Shown here one piece after another: positions 25,612 to 33,854 of a stretch of DNA of 64,000 nucleotides. Under the pieces are notes generated by a model. The model had not been told where the DNA came from. It saw only the letters and a list, made by a program, of their open reading frames with translations, and ran no database searches. The translations under genes and the position numbers were made by a program. Location of the stretch: the NCBI RefSeq assembly GCF_028356935.1, contig NZ_CP102798.1, forward strand, positions 1,860,001-1,924,000. Reading direction: 5' to 3'. This DNA comes from Lysinibacillus sp. OF-1 (GTDB taxonomy: Bacteria > Bacillota > Bacilli > Bacillales_A > Planococcaceae). The stretch's first letter is position 1; every line of letters starts with the position of its first letter.

Positions 25612-26626
25612 CTTAGTGGGCTGTAATACGGAGGCATCGTATTCACCACAGGAAATTATTGAGCAAGCACTACAAGAATCCAAAGAACCACTAACTTATT
25701 ATGGCGAATACACATTAGATATGGGGGAGCTTGGTGGCAAAGCCCAAGTGAAAGAGTGGGTCAAGGATGGCAATAGACGTATGGAGATGACAGGTGACAA
25801 TGGTGAACACGTCATCTCAGTCATGACTGATTCACAAGTGATAAGCTATGATGTTGCTGAAAATACAGCCTATAAAATGGCCTTTCCACAAGGCGGACTA
25901 GATGGGCTTCAATCACCTAGAGATCAAGTACAGCTTATTTTTAAGTTAATCAAGGATACACATGAGATTAAGATCGCAGGTGAGGAAAAGGTAGCTGGTA
26001 GAGACACGTATAAAATTGTAGCCAAAACGAAAAAAAGCGAATCGTTATTTGGGGATATCGAAGTATGGATTGACAAGAAAACATGGCTGACATTAAAAAC
26101 GAAGACAGATAATGCAGGAAATCAAATGATCACGGAATTTACAAAGATGGAGGAGGGTAAAAAAATAGATGACCAACAATTTACACTAGATCTACCTAAG
26201 GATGTAACGATTGAAGAAATTAGTGGGGAGGATACTTCAGAATCTGTTTCGTTAGAAAGTGCCAAAGAAAAACTAGGAGCTTTTTTAGTAGTCCCACAAG
26301 AAAATGATCTAACGCTAGACAAGATTTCCATGGCTAAAGGATTAGAAGATCGACCTGAATATTCGTTTGACTATGGATTAGATGGGCAGCCAGCATTTTT
26401 TGTTACTATTTTCAAGGCAGATCCGAGTTTAGCAGAAATTGAGCCAATATTAAATGAAAAAGAGATGGTTATTCGAGGGCAAAAAGGAACTGTTATGGAT
26501 GATGAAAATTTCCGTTCCATTTCTTGGCAGGAAAATGGCTATCAATACAATATCGTTGGGGAAAATCCAGCGTTAACGCTTGAGGATCTTTTAAGCTATG
26601 TGCAACAAATGACATTTGTTCAATGA
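25556..26626 (+). CDS. Lipoprotein, LolA/YdcC-like
   Basis: A 356-residue lipoprotein with a type II signal peptide ending in the lipobox FSLVGC (Cys near residue 23). Residues about 30-215 resemble LolA-like lipoproteins such as B. subtilis YdcC: repeated beta strands, TYYGEYTLDM and VWIDKKTWLTLKTKT. The C-terminal third fits a DUF4367-like domain. AAAGGAG precedes the ATG, which lies inside the end of the kinase gene. It is probably anchored outside the membrane and may work with the two-component system; function is inferred. Confidence 0.75.
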   Translation: MKWKKTCRTAGLIAVMTFSLVGCNTEASYSPQEIIEQALQESKEPLTYYGEYTLDMGELGGKAQVKEWVKDGNRRMEMTGDNGEHVISVMTDSQVISYDVAENTAYKMAFPQGGLDGLQSPRDQVQLIFKLIKDTHEIKIAGEEKVAGRDTYKIVAKTKKSESLFGDIEVWIDKKTWLTLKTKTDNAGNQMITEFTKMEEGKKIDDQQFTLDLPKDVTIEEISGEDTSESVSLESAKEKLGAFLVVPQENDLTLDKISMAKGLEDRPEYSFDYGLDGQPAFFVTIFKADPSLAEIEPILNEKEMVIRGQKGTVMDDENFRSISWQENGYQYNIVGENPALTLEDLLSYVQQMTFVQ

Positions 26627-26635
26627 GGTGATGCT

Positions 26636-26857
26636 ATGAAAAGAGCAGAAGGGCTGAAATGTCTTGCATTGTTTTTATTTACCACTATTTTCTTATATGG
26701 AGTAGGGGAAACCTATGGAGTATCTTGGCTACAATTTCACTTTTTAGGTCAGTATGATGATGCAGGTTTTTATTTTAGTTTTACATCCCTGATTCCCATC
26801 GTGATTGGCCTATTTATGGTAGGGCTTTATGAATCCATCTTAAAACGTTTTATCTAA
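26636..26857 (+). CDS. Small membrane protein (two TM)
   Basis: A 73-residue protein with two hydrophobic helices (residues about 9-28 and 48-66) and a short outside loop. TGAGGTGAT precedes the ATG, 9 bases after the lipoprotein stop, so it belongs to the two-component operon. A terminator follows. I do not recognise the family. Confidence 0.65.
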   Translation: MKRAEGLKCLALFLFTTIFLYGVGETYGVSWLQFHFLGQYDDAGFYFSFTSLIPIVIGLFMVGLYESILKRFI

Positions 26858-26867
26858 ATAGAACAGT

Positions 26868-26901
26868 GGTAGGATCACAGATGGATGATCCTGCCTTTTT
26901 A
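26868..26901 (+). terminator. Terminator of the two-component operon
   Basis: GGTAGGATCA (26868-26877) and TGATCCTGCC (26886-26895), then TTTTT. Confidence 0.88.
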
Positions 26902-26932
26902 TGGTTTAATTTAAAAAAGGAGGTTTTTGACG

Positions 26933-27145
26933 ATGTCTACATTTATAGTTGGTGCACTCCAACAATTGACCTCACCCCTGTTGATGGTTGTATGCTTTTA
27001 TTTTACATTAACTTATTTTCATCATCTAAAGATAGGTGATGATAGGGGCATCAAGAACACAAAATGGGCAGCGGTGCTGTGCTTAGCGCTTGCTTTGATA
27101 TTACCGTTTATTTACAACTTTCTTATCTTCATCATGAGGGGATAA
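26933..27145 (+). CDS. Small membrane protein (two TM)
   Basis: A 70-residue protein with hydrophobic segments near residues 8-28 and 45-68 separated by a basic loop. A strong AAGGAGG at 26917-26923 sets ATG 26933. Function unknown; expressed separately from the preceding operon because a terminator lies between. Confidence 0.6.
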   Translation: MSTFIVGALQQLTSPLLMVVCFYFTLTYFHHLKIGDDRGIKNTKWAAVLCLALALILPFIYNFLIFIMRG

Positions 27146-27208
27146 AATGATCCGTACATAGTAAATGTAGCAGGTTTATGATTTATAAATAGATGATCTA
27201 TTAGTTTA

Positions 27209-27262
27209 AAAACAACCACTCTATACGGTCACCGAACCATGTAGAGTGGTTGTTTTTTTGTA
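27209..27262. terminator. Bidirectional terminator
   Basis: AAACAACCACTCTA and TAGAGTGGTTGTTT, followed by T on one strand and preceded by A on the other; it separates the rightward small gene from the leftward DUF4260 gene. Confidence 0.85.
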
Positions 27263-27266
27263 ATAC

Positions 27267-27623
27267 TTACGTAATTTGCTGTAAATGTGTTTTCTGAAAG
27301 GCTTCCTCATATTTTAAACCGTAGCCAAGTGCGCGATCTAAGAAAATATGTGCGAGCCAAATTAAAGCAACCATCAGAAATATAGAGCTAGACATCATAA
27401 AGTCTATTACTAGAAGGAGGGCAGGCAATACAAAGCTATGCCCAATATTATAGAAAACAGCGCCTATTTTCGGATTGAGGAGATAGCCGATCATAGTGAT
27501 GTCAGGGAGTAATAAAAACACCATAAAATACAGCCATGAAAAATCCAAGTGCCCATAGAAAAAGACGGTGATAATCAAGGCAATCACATATTCTAAAGAG
27601 ATGATTTTACGTAATTTCATCAT
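27267..27623 (-). CDS. DUF4260 family membrane protein
   Basis: A 118-residue protein with three to four TM helices and the family patterns LLLPDITMIGYLLNPKIGA and LIWLAHIFLDRALGYGLKY. Function unknown. Its ATG overlaps the MerR stop (ATGA), so the two are co-translated and the MerR protein presumably controls it. Confidence 0.82.
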   Translation of the reverse strand: MMKLRKIISLEYVIALIITVFFYGHLDFSWLYFMVFLLLPDITMIGYLLNPKIGAVFYNIGHSFVLPALLLVIDFMMSSSIFLMVALIWLAHIFLDRALGYGLKYEEAFQKTHLQQIT

Positions 27624-28048
27624 AAGCCACGACCTTCCAATAAATTTTGATACATCCCCTCTATGAGAGAGGCAATTTTTTCTTGATTTTTTTCATATTG
27701 TCCGTCAGCCATTAATGTTTTAGTCAATTGTAATGATTGCAGTGCGTGCTGATAAAAACGTAGTTGTTGCTCGATTTGTGCTATTTTGACTGAAAATAGC
27801 TGTACGGTTTCTTCATTACAAGCTGTGGAGATAGGTTTTTGTTCCAATGTCAGTAAATGTTTAATTTCTTGTAAGGTAAAGCCGAGTTGACGTAAGACGA
27901 TGATGAATTTCATTGTCTGCTCACATGCGGCATCATACACACGATAGCCATTGTCCTGTTTTCGGGGATGTAAAAGACCCTCTTTTTCGTAGTAACGGAC
28001 TGTATCAGTTGTGAAGTGAAATTTTTCGGCGAATTGTTTAATTTTCAT
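27620..28048 (-). CDS. MerR-family transcriptional regulator
   Basis: A 142-residue regulator. The N-terminal winged helix contains FTTDTVRYYEKEGLLHPRK and GYRVYD; a long dimerisation helix follows (residues about 80-115). There is no clustered C-terminal cysteine for metal binding, so it more likely senses a small molecule. AGGAGG precedes the ATG. Its own promoter has the 19-bp spacer and palindrome typical of MerR targets. Confidence 0.88.
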   Translation of the reverse strand: MKIKQFAEKFHFTTDTVRYYEKEGLLHPRKQDNGYRVYDAACEQTMKFIIVLRQLGFTLQEIKHLLTLEQKPISTACNEETVQLFSVKIAQIEQQLRFYQHALQSLQLTKTLMADGQYEKNQEKIASLIEGMYQNLLEGRGL

Positions 28049-28067
28049 ACGAGCACCTCCTAAATTA

Positions 28068-28098
28068 ATCCTAACATTGGAGTATGCTCCAAGGTCAA
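28068..28098 (-). promoter_or_regulatory. MerR-type promoter with palindromic operator
   Basis: On the minus strand TTGACC (28098-28093) and TAGGAT (28073-28068) are separated by 19 bases, two more than normal. The spacer holds the perfect palindrome TTGGAGTATGCTCCAA (plus-strand reading, 28077-28092). Overlong spacer plus internal palindrome is the hallmark of MerR-activated promoters. Confidence 0.85.
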
Positions 28099-28125
28099 GG
28101 TTCTTTTTGAATAATAGTTAAAAAA

Positions 28126-28154
28126 TGAAACGGTTATTTAGTGGCAGTCGTTTA
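28126..28154 (+). promoter_or_regulatory. ECF-type promoter of the first sigma-factor gene
   Basis: TGAAAC (28126-28131), 17 bases, then CGTTTA (28149-28154). It resembles the element before the second ECF gene at 36988, suggesting each sigma factor, or both, drives its own operon. Confidence 0.6.
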
Positions 28155-28171
28155 TAGTGTAAGAAGGGGAG

Positions 28172-28678
28172 GTGGACGGCATACTTGAAGAAATAATCGA
28201 TGAACATGCAGAACATTTATTACGTCTCGCCTATTTTTACGTGAAAAACCGGCAAACAGCCGAGGATATTGTGCAAGAGGTCTTTATTAAATTTTCTCAG
28301 CGTGGCTATGAGGAGCGAGGGCAGCTACGTGCATACTTATCCACGTTAACGATTAATCAAAGCAAAGATTATTTAAAAAGCTGGCATTATAGAAAATTAC
28401 TATTCCAAGAAAAACTATTTCCGCTACAGGGGCATAAACAGCGGGATGAGCTCGTTGCAGCAGAGGAACGATCTCAGATTGGGGCAGCCATTTTAAAATT
28501 GTCCTTAGCCTATCGTGAGCCCGTCATTCTTTATTATTTTGAAGAAATGAAGATTCGTGATATTGCGCAGCTACTAGGAATTGCAGAAAATACGGTGAAA
28601 ACAAGGCTGAAACGGGCAAGAGAAGCATTAAAGCCCCATCTAAAGCAGGAGGAATGGGAGGTGCTAGGGCATGAATGA
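28172..28678 (+). CDS. ECF RNA polymerase sigma factor
   Basis: A 168-residue sigma-70 group 4 protein. Region 2 is AYFYVKNRQTAEDIVQEVF; region 4 is LAYREPVILYYFEEMKIRDIAQLLG followed by NTVKTRLKRARE. GTG 28172 is the only conventional start that covers region 2; the ribosome site (AAGGGGAG) is very close to it and the leader from the ECF promoter would be only about 15 nt. It overlaps its partner gene by 8 bases. Paralogue of the protein at 37041. Confidence 0.9.
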   Translation: MDGILEEIIDEHAEHLLRLAYFYVKNRQTAEDIVQEVFIKFSQRGYEERGQLRAYLSTLTINQSKDYLKSWHYRKLLFQEKLFPLQGHKQRDELVAAEERSQIGAAILKLSLAYREPVILYYFEEMKIRDIAQLLGIAENTVKTRLKRAREALKPHLKQEEWEVLGHE

Positions 28679-29861
28679 TATACAGAAGGAATTAGTCAAT
28701 GTAGCAGGGGATGTGACAGTGAGCAAAGAAAGCGTCAAAAAACATGTGTTACAACAGCCGACTAACAGAAAAAAATCTGTACGATTCACGCTATTAACGG
28801 TTGTGCTCACTCTTTGTGTTGTGGGTTTTATAATGATGCAGCTTTTAACGAATGAAACAAAGCAGACGACCGCCCTATTCCATGAAAGGCAACTGGAGCA
28901 CTTTGAGCGTATTAGCCATATGATACGGTCAGGGCAAGAGCAGGCATATTATAAAGAGGAGGCGTATTTTTCATATGAAAAACTTGTTGCCTCCTACTAT
29001 TTTGCGAAATCATTAGGGGTTACCTATTCTAAGAAAGAGTTAGAGGCAGAAAGAAAGAAACAGGTTGAGCAATTGGAAATGCTACAGCAATCGCCTGAAT
29101 CTGAAGCTCTTTTTCTCGGACTAGAGCCGAAACAATATGCGAAAACATACCTTGAACCCCTCCTGCCAATGTATACAGCTAGGACGAAGCTGTATACGAT
29201 ATATCAAGAAAAATATCCAACCTTTTATGCTTATCAAGAGGTAGCCAATATTGATGCCAAACGGTATTTCCAAGCGCATTTTGCTGAGCAGGCAAGAACC
29301 TTTCAAAAGGAGCATAACATCGAAATACGTACCAGTGCACATGGCTCTTCAATGGTCGGCACAGTTGCGAAGGTCGAATCGAATGTTTTCTTATTTATAG
29401 AAGGAGTGATTCCTGAGGATCTAAATCATATGACGGAGGGACAGCTTGCGGAAAAATATGAACAAGCCGATTGGTATCCTGTGCTGGATGAATTTCCTGT
29501 CAAGCAGGGGGATTATATTACTTTCACTTCAATGGGAACAGGGAGCATTGAGGAAAACGGAGTCGTAAGAAAATATGGTTTATTAACTAAATTGGAAAAA
29601 CTAGAGCCAACCATTACAAAGGTGCTTGAGCTGGAAAATGAACAAGAAGTCGCTCAGTTTTTGCAGGATGTCCCGTGGCAGCCAGCCAATAAGATAGCAA
29701 GACCTCCCGAGTATTCTTTTCAGGTTGATGGCGTGCGTATCGAAATGTGGAAGGGCTATGGTGGATCTCTTTATCTTCAAAAGGTAGGGAGTGGAGAAAT
29801 CCAGCTGAATGCTAAAAGAGCAATGCAGTTAAAAGCGCTAATAGGTTTACAGGAATCTTAG
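28671..29861 (+). CDS. Probable membrane anti-sigma factor with SurA-like outer domain
   Basis: A 396-residue protein with a short cytoplasmic N-terminus (about 37 residues), one TM helix at about 38-60, and a large extracytoplasmic part. Residues 75-190 are helical and resemble the N-terminal part of SurA/PrsA-type proteins. A beta-rich region follows (VESNVFLFIEGV, then VKQGDYITFTSMG). It overlaps the sigma gene by 8 bases. Position and topology indicate an anti-sigma factor that may be released by regulated proteolysis; no known anti-sigma motif is obvious. Confidence 0.68.
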   Translation: MNDIQKELVNVAGDVTVSKESVKKHVLQQPTNRKKSVRFTLLTVVLTLCVVGFIMMQLLTNETKQTTALFHERQLEHFERISHMIRSGQEQAYYKEEAYFSYEKLVASYYFAKSLGVTYSKKELEAERKKQVEQLEMLQQSPESEALFLGLEPKQYAKTYLEPLLPMYTARTKLYTIYQEKYPTFYAYQEVANIDAKRYFQAHFAEQARTFQKEHNIEIRTSAHGSSMVGTVAKVESNVFLFIEGVIPEDLNHMTEGQLAEKYEQADWYPVLDEFPVKQGDYITFTSMGTGSIEENGVVRKYGLLTKLEKLEPTITKVLELENEQEVAQFLQDVPWQPANKIARPPEYSFQVDGVRIEMWKGYGGSLYLQKVGSGEIQLNAKRAMQLKALIGLQES

Positions 29862-29891
29862 CAAGTCTCTTTGAAAGAGGCTTGTTTTTTG
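29862..29891 (+). terminator. Terminator of the ECF operon
   Basis: CAAGTCTCTTT and AAAGAGGCTTG with a one-base loop centre, then TTTTTT. It starts at the last base of the stop region. Confidence 0.85.
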
Positions 29892-30083
29892 TTGAGGAGA
29901 AAATTATAGTGAAAGTACCATGTTAAAATAACTTTTCATTACATCTAGGATAAAATACATAGAGATATTTGTTGTTAGGAATAATTGCTTAATGATGGGA
30001 AATTAAATGAGTCCAAAGAATTGTAATATTTTGTGTGCAAAGGTAGTATTAAAGAAGTAAGGGTGAAAATAAGGGGGAGCGGT

Positions 30084-31532
30084 ATGAACACACAAGAATT
30101 TGAAGAATTATGGATTACGCTCAATGAATTATATAATGCTGATCGCTTTTTAGAATATATAGAAATAAGTAGTGCCGCAATCGAGAGTGCCATTGAGCTT
30201 GGAATGTATGATAAGGCTATCCTGCTATTGCGCTATAGTTGTGCTAGTTATTTTCAAACGGGTGATCTACAGCTTTCCATCAGTGTCCTTGAACAATATC
30301 GTGAGCTAACCTTTCAACATGGCAATGATATCGATTTAATTCAATACTACAATTTAGCCGCTATTTATTGGGGAACATTTGGTCATTTAAAGAAATCAGA
30401 AGAGTTAATGCTGAAGGGCTTAAAAATAGCTGAAACGATTCATCATGTGGAGAGTATGGGGAAAATTTACAATAACCTAAGTGATTTAGAAATTTCGATG
30501 GGCAACTATCGCACAGCCAAGGAATTTGCCCTAAAAAGTCTTTACTATTCGAATGCATTTGAAGTGAAGCATAAAGAGCCCTATACAGGGGTTATGTATC
30601 CTAAAACGAACCTAGCTGTTGCACTTATCTGGCTGGAAGAATTTGATGAAGCGAACGAACTCTTACTAGAATTGCTGGCAACGATTCAAGATCCGCCTTA
30701 TTCGAAAGTACAACTAGAGGTATTCAATGCGTACGCCTTCCTATGTGAAAAACAAGGGCGTATCAGTGAAGCCATTGACTTATATCAAAAGACGAAACAT
30801 TATGCCCTGCAAAACAATGACCTGTCCTTGCTGCAAATCATTTATAATTCTTTAGTGAAATTAATTGAGGCACAGGGCAATAAAATTGTGTTATGTGCTA
30901 TACAAAAAGAATTTATAAATATTTTATTAGAAATTCAACGTGAAAACTATTCACATGTATTGTTTGAAATGGAATACAACGATCATAAGAAGCAATTTGA
31001 AAAAAATGCCTATATGGATCCGCTGACAAATATCTACAATCGACGCTATTTTGATGAACAGGCGAAAAAGATGGTTGAAAAAGCGGCCGAAAGTAATCAG
31101 CAACTAGCTTTAATGATGGTGGATTTAGACCATTTTAAAGAAATCAATGATATGAATGGACATTTAATTGGCGATGATGCGTTGACGAGTACAGCCAAAG
31201 CATTAAAGGACTATTTTGAACCGTTTGAGTCCATTGTTGCTCGTTTTGGTGGGGATGAATTTATTGTGCTAAGTCAGGTTAAGGAAGGGGAATCGGTGCA
31301 AATATTGGCTGATAATCTTTATCACGCATTAACGGCATTGTCTCTGGTAGTGAATAATGAAAAGGTTCATTTGGAATTTAGCATTGGAGTAAGTACCAAT
31401 CAGCAAGGCAGCATTGTAAAAGTGGAAGAACTAATCCAACATGCAGATGAAGCGCTCTATAAGTCCAAGCGCAATGGTCGCAACCAAATTACGCACTATA
31501 ATCATTATTCCGATGTGGGAAATGGTATATAA
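30084..31532 (+). CDS. TPR-repeat diguanylate cyclase (GGDEF)
   Basis: A 482-residue soluble protein. Residues 1 to about 290 are TPR-like helical repeats (AAIYWGTFGHLKKSEELMLKG, IYNNLSDLEISMGNYRTAKE). A coiled linker leads to a C-terminal GGDEF domain with DPLTNIYNRRYFDE and the active-site ARFGGDEF. No RxxD inhibitory site sits five residues before GGDEF, so product inhibition through it is unlikely. It should make cyclic-di-GMP in response to a protein partner. ATG 30084 follows AGGGGGAG; no upstream TM segment. Confidence 0.88.
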   Translation: MNTQEFEELWITLNELYNADRFLEYIEISSAAIESAIELGMYDKAILLLRYSCASYFQTGDLQLSISVLEQYRELTFQHGNDIDLIQYYNLAAIYWGTFGHLKKSEELMLKGLKIAETIHHVESMGKIYNNLSDLEISMGNYRTAKEFALKSLYYSNAFEVKHKEPYTGVMYPKTNLAVALIWLEEFDEANELLLELLATIQDPPYSKVQLEVFNAYAFLCEKQGRISEAIDLYQKTKHYALQNNDLSLLQIIYNSLVKLIEAQGNKIVLCAIQKEFINILLEIQRENYSHVLFEMEYNDHKKQFEKNAYMDPLTNIYNRRYFDEQAKKMVEKAAESNQQLALMMVDLDHFKEINDMNGHLIGDDALTSTAKALKDYFEPFESIVARFGGDEFIVLSQVKEGESVQILADNLYHALTALSLVVNNEKVHLEFSIGVSTNQQGSIVKVEELIQHADEALYKSKRNGRNQITHYNHYSDVGNGI

Positions 31533-31539
31533 ACGAGGG

Positions 31540-31572
31540 AGAGGCATATCTGCATAGGAAGTGCCTCTTTTG
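31540..31572 (+). terminator. Terminator after the GGDEF gene
   Basis: AGAGGCA (31540-31546) and TGCCTCT (31562-31568), then TTT. Confidence 0.7.
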
Positions 31573-31585
31573 TGTAAGTTGTCAA

Positions 31586-32134
31586 CTAATGGTTTGGATT
31601 GATTAAGCCATAATAAACAATATCTTCGAAAGCACCATTTTTATACACATGCTGTTTTAGGGTTCCCTCATAATGCATCCCGCATTTCTCCATGATTTTG
31701 CCGGATGCAGGATTGGATTGAAAATACTGAGCATAGACACGATGATACTTTTTCTCTTGAAACGCAAAGGCGATGATTGCTTGGGCTGCTTCTGTCCCAT
31801 AGCCATTTCCCCAATAGGGCTCCCCAATCCAATAGGCGATTTCACCCCTTTGATGTGGCTGCTGATTGGACAACCCTATCGCCCCGTATAATTGCCCACT
31901 GTGTTTGTCTGTTATAGCCCATTCATAGAGGCGATTCTCCTCAAAGTTTTGTTGATGAGTGGCTATCCATGACAATGCACAATCTATTGTATAGGGATAA
32001 GGTACGTTCAGTGTGCTTTTGTAAATGGCATAATTGTTACATAAAACACTTACCTCAGGTGCATCTGCTTCTGTAAAAGGGCGGAGTAATAAACGCTCAG
32101 TCTCCATTGTTTTTTCTGCTGCTCGGTAAATCAT
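31586..32134 (-). CDS. GNAT N-acetyltransferase, RimJ/RimL type
   Basis: A 182-residue acetyltransferase. METERLLLRPFTEADA is the standard RimL-type start, WIGEPYWGNGYGTEAAQAI is the acetyl-CoA loop, and NPASGKIMEKCGMHYEGTLKQHVYKNG is the family C-terminal motif. It probably acetylates an amino group of a ribosomal protein, antibiotic or small molecule. AAAGGAGG precedes the ATG at 32134. Confidence 0.88.
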   Translation of the reverse strand: MIYRAAEKTMETERLLLRPFTEADAPEVSVLCNNYAIYKSTLNVPYPYTIDCALSWIATHQQNFEENRLYEWAITDKHSGQLYGAIGLSNQQPHQRGEIAYWIGEPYWGNGYGTEAAQAIIAFAFQEKKYHRVYAQYFQSNPASGKIMEKCGMHYEGTLKQHVYKNGAFEDIVYYGLINPNH

Positions 32135-32322
32135 CGAATTCCTCCTTTGTCTTCAGTGCTATTTTTTAAAGCTTGAGAAGATGAATCGATTATAGCACAA
32201 TAAAAGGGAAAATAAACCAAATAACAGTTAAAAATACATCTTGAATCAGAATAAATATTTATTGAAAAACGATAAAAATTATGATAAATTGTACAGGAGA
32301 ATAAATAAAAGAGGTGCGTCAG

Positions 32323-32793
32323 ATGAAACGAGAAACGCTCTTTTTAAAGATAGCTGTTTTTCTAATGGGAATACCGGTTCTTGCCTTATGTCTATTGGTA
32401 GTTCCTCGTGTAGCGATAGGGGCAGCACAGCATTTTCCGAAAACAACCATTTTTGCTTTACTAGGTGTTTATGCAACGGCCATCGCCTATTTTGTTGCTC
32501 TGTATACGACGATTAAACTACTAAGCTATATCGATCAAAATATTGCGTTTTCAGAACGATCCGTGAAAGCTTTAATCAATATTAAATATTGTGCAATTAT
32601 CATTAGTGGTGTATATGTGGTAGGGATGCCACTGATATACTATGTGGCAGAAGTAGATGATGCCCCTGGTCTTATTATTATCGGAATGGTTATTATTTTT
32701 GCTTCCTTTGTCGTGGCAGTCTTTGCTGCTGTGCTGCAAAAGCTTCTAAAAAATGCCATCGATATCAAATCAGAAAACGATTTAACGGTTTGA
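32323..32793 (+). CDS. DUF2975 membrane protein (YoaS-like)
   Basis: A 156-residue protein with four TM helices and the DUF2975 arrangement, including LSYIDQNIAFSERSVKALINIKY between helices two and three. GAGGTG precedes ATG 32323. DUF2975 proteins are commonly paired with a small HTH protein, as here and as in B. subtilis yoaS/yozG. Function unknown. Confidence 0.83.
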   Translation: MKRETLFLKIAVFLMGIPVLALCLLVVPRVAIGAAQHFPKTTIFALLGVYATAIAYFVALYTTIKLLSYIDQNIAFSERSVKALINIKYCAIIISGVYVVGMPLIYYVAEVDDAPGLIIIGMVIIFASFVVAVFAAVLQKLLKNAIDIKSENDLTV

Positions 32794-32803
32794 GGTGAAT
32801 ACT

Positions 32804-33025
32804 ATGGCAATGATCATCAATATTGATGTAATGCTGGCAAAACGAAAAATGAGCGTAACAGAGCTTTCAGAAAAAGTGGGCATCACGATGGCAAACCTTT
32901 CTATTTTAAAAAACGGCAAGGCCAAAGCCATTCGTTTTTCAACGTTAGAGGCCATTTGTGAGGCATTGAATTGTCAGCCTGGCGATATTTTGGAATATCG
33001 AAAGAACGAGGACACGCAAAAATAA
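32804..33025 (+). CDS. Small Xre/Cro-type regulator (YozG-like)
   Basis: A 73-residue single HTH domain: IDVMLAKRKMSVTELSEKVG, then ANLSILKNGKAKAIRFSTLE and CQPGDILEY. GAGGTG sets ATG 32804. It follows the DUF2975 gene by 10 bases and is probably its cognate regulator. A terminator begins at its stop codon. Confidence 0.87.
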   Translation: MAMIINIDVMLAKRKMSVTELSEKVGITMANLSILKNGKAKAIRFSTLEAICEALNCQPGDILEYRKNEDTQK

Positions 33026-33053
33026 GAGTCTGCTTCATGCAGATTCTTTTTTT
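33025..33053 (+). terminator. Terminator of the DUF2975/HTH operon
   Basis: AGAGTCTGC and GCAGATTCT arms with a 5-base loop, then seven T. Confidence 0.87.
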
Positions 33054-33108
33054 GTAGGAATTATTGCCAGTAATAGTCGTCCTATGATACGATAAAGAAA
33101 AGATATAT

Positions 33109-33121
33109 CGACAGGCAGTCG
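33109..33121 (+). promoter_or_regulatory. Possible TetR operator
   Basis: CGAC and GTCG are separated by AGGCA just upstream of the tetR-like gene. The arms are short, so this is only a candidate autoregulatory site. Confidence 0.35.
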
Positions 33122-33144
33122 GTCAAATGCAAGGGGTTGTGATT

Positions 33145-33795
33145 ATGAGGGAAATGAAGAAGGCGGAAGAGCGTCGCAATGAAATATTAGATGCAGCAGA
33201 CGAATTATTTACACAGAAGGGGTTTGACGGTACTAGCACCAGCAATATTCTTGAAAAAGTGGGCATTGCACGGGGCACGCTTTATTATCACTTTAAGTCT
33301 AAGGAAGATATTATGGATGCCCTCATTGAGCGTTATACAAGTACGATGCTTGCAAAGGCAAGAGCGATTGCAGAAGACAAAAGCATTGCTGTGAATGAGC
33401 GCATTCTACGTGTTGTGATGGCATTAAACATACAGCATGAAAATGGTGGTCAGGAGATTATGGAGCATGTGCATAAGCCGCAAAATGCATTAATGCATCG
33501 AAAAATACAGCAGGTGGTGATGAATCAAGTGCCACCAATCCTTACGGCCATTATTCGTGATGGTATTGAACAGGGCGTTTATCATACTCCCTATCCATAT
33601 GAGTGTATGGAAATGATTATCGCCTATACCAATGCTGTATTCGATGATGATTTAGTGCTGATGACAGATGAAGAACGAGCGGCACGCATTCCAGCATTTA
33701 TCTTTAATGTCGAACGAATGCTTGGAGTGGAAAATGGTAGTTTGCTCTATATGATGCAAATGTTTGGCAAGGATGGCGAAGGTAGTACGACATAA
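33145..33795 (+). CDS. TetR-family transcriptional regulator
   Basis: A 216-residue regulator. The N-terminal HTH reads EILDAADELFTQKGFDGTST and GIARGTLYYHFKSKEDIMDAL; the C-terminal part is a helical ligand domain. AAGGGG sets ATG 33145. It lies directly before an FtsX/MacB-type ABC exporter (33855-36935) in the same direction, and probably controls it. Confidence 0.9.
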   Translation: MREMKKAEERRNEILDAADELFTQKGFDGTSTSNILEKVGIARGTLYYHFKSKEDIMDALIERYTSTMLAKARAIAEDKSIAVNERILRVVMALNIQHENGGQEIMEHVHKPQNALMHRKIQQVVMNQVPPILTAIIRDGIEQGVYHTPYPYECMEMIIAYTNAVFDDDLVLMTDEERAARIPAFIFNVERMLGVENGSLLYMMQMFGKDGEGSTT

Positions 33796-33854
33796 ATACG
33801 AATGAGGGTCTTATTGGGTTTGACGGTAGTTAAAAACTTCCAAAGAGGTGACCT

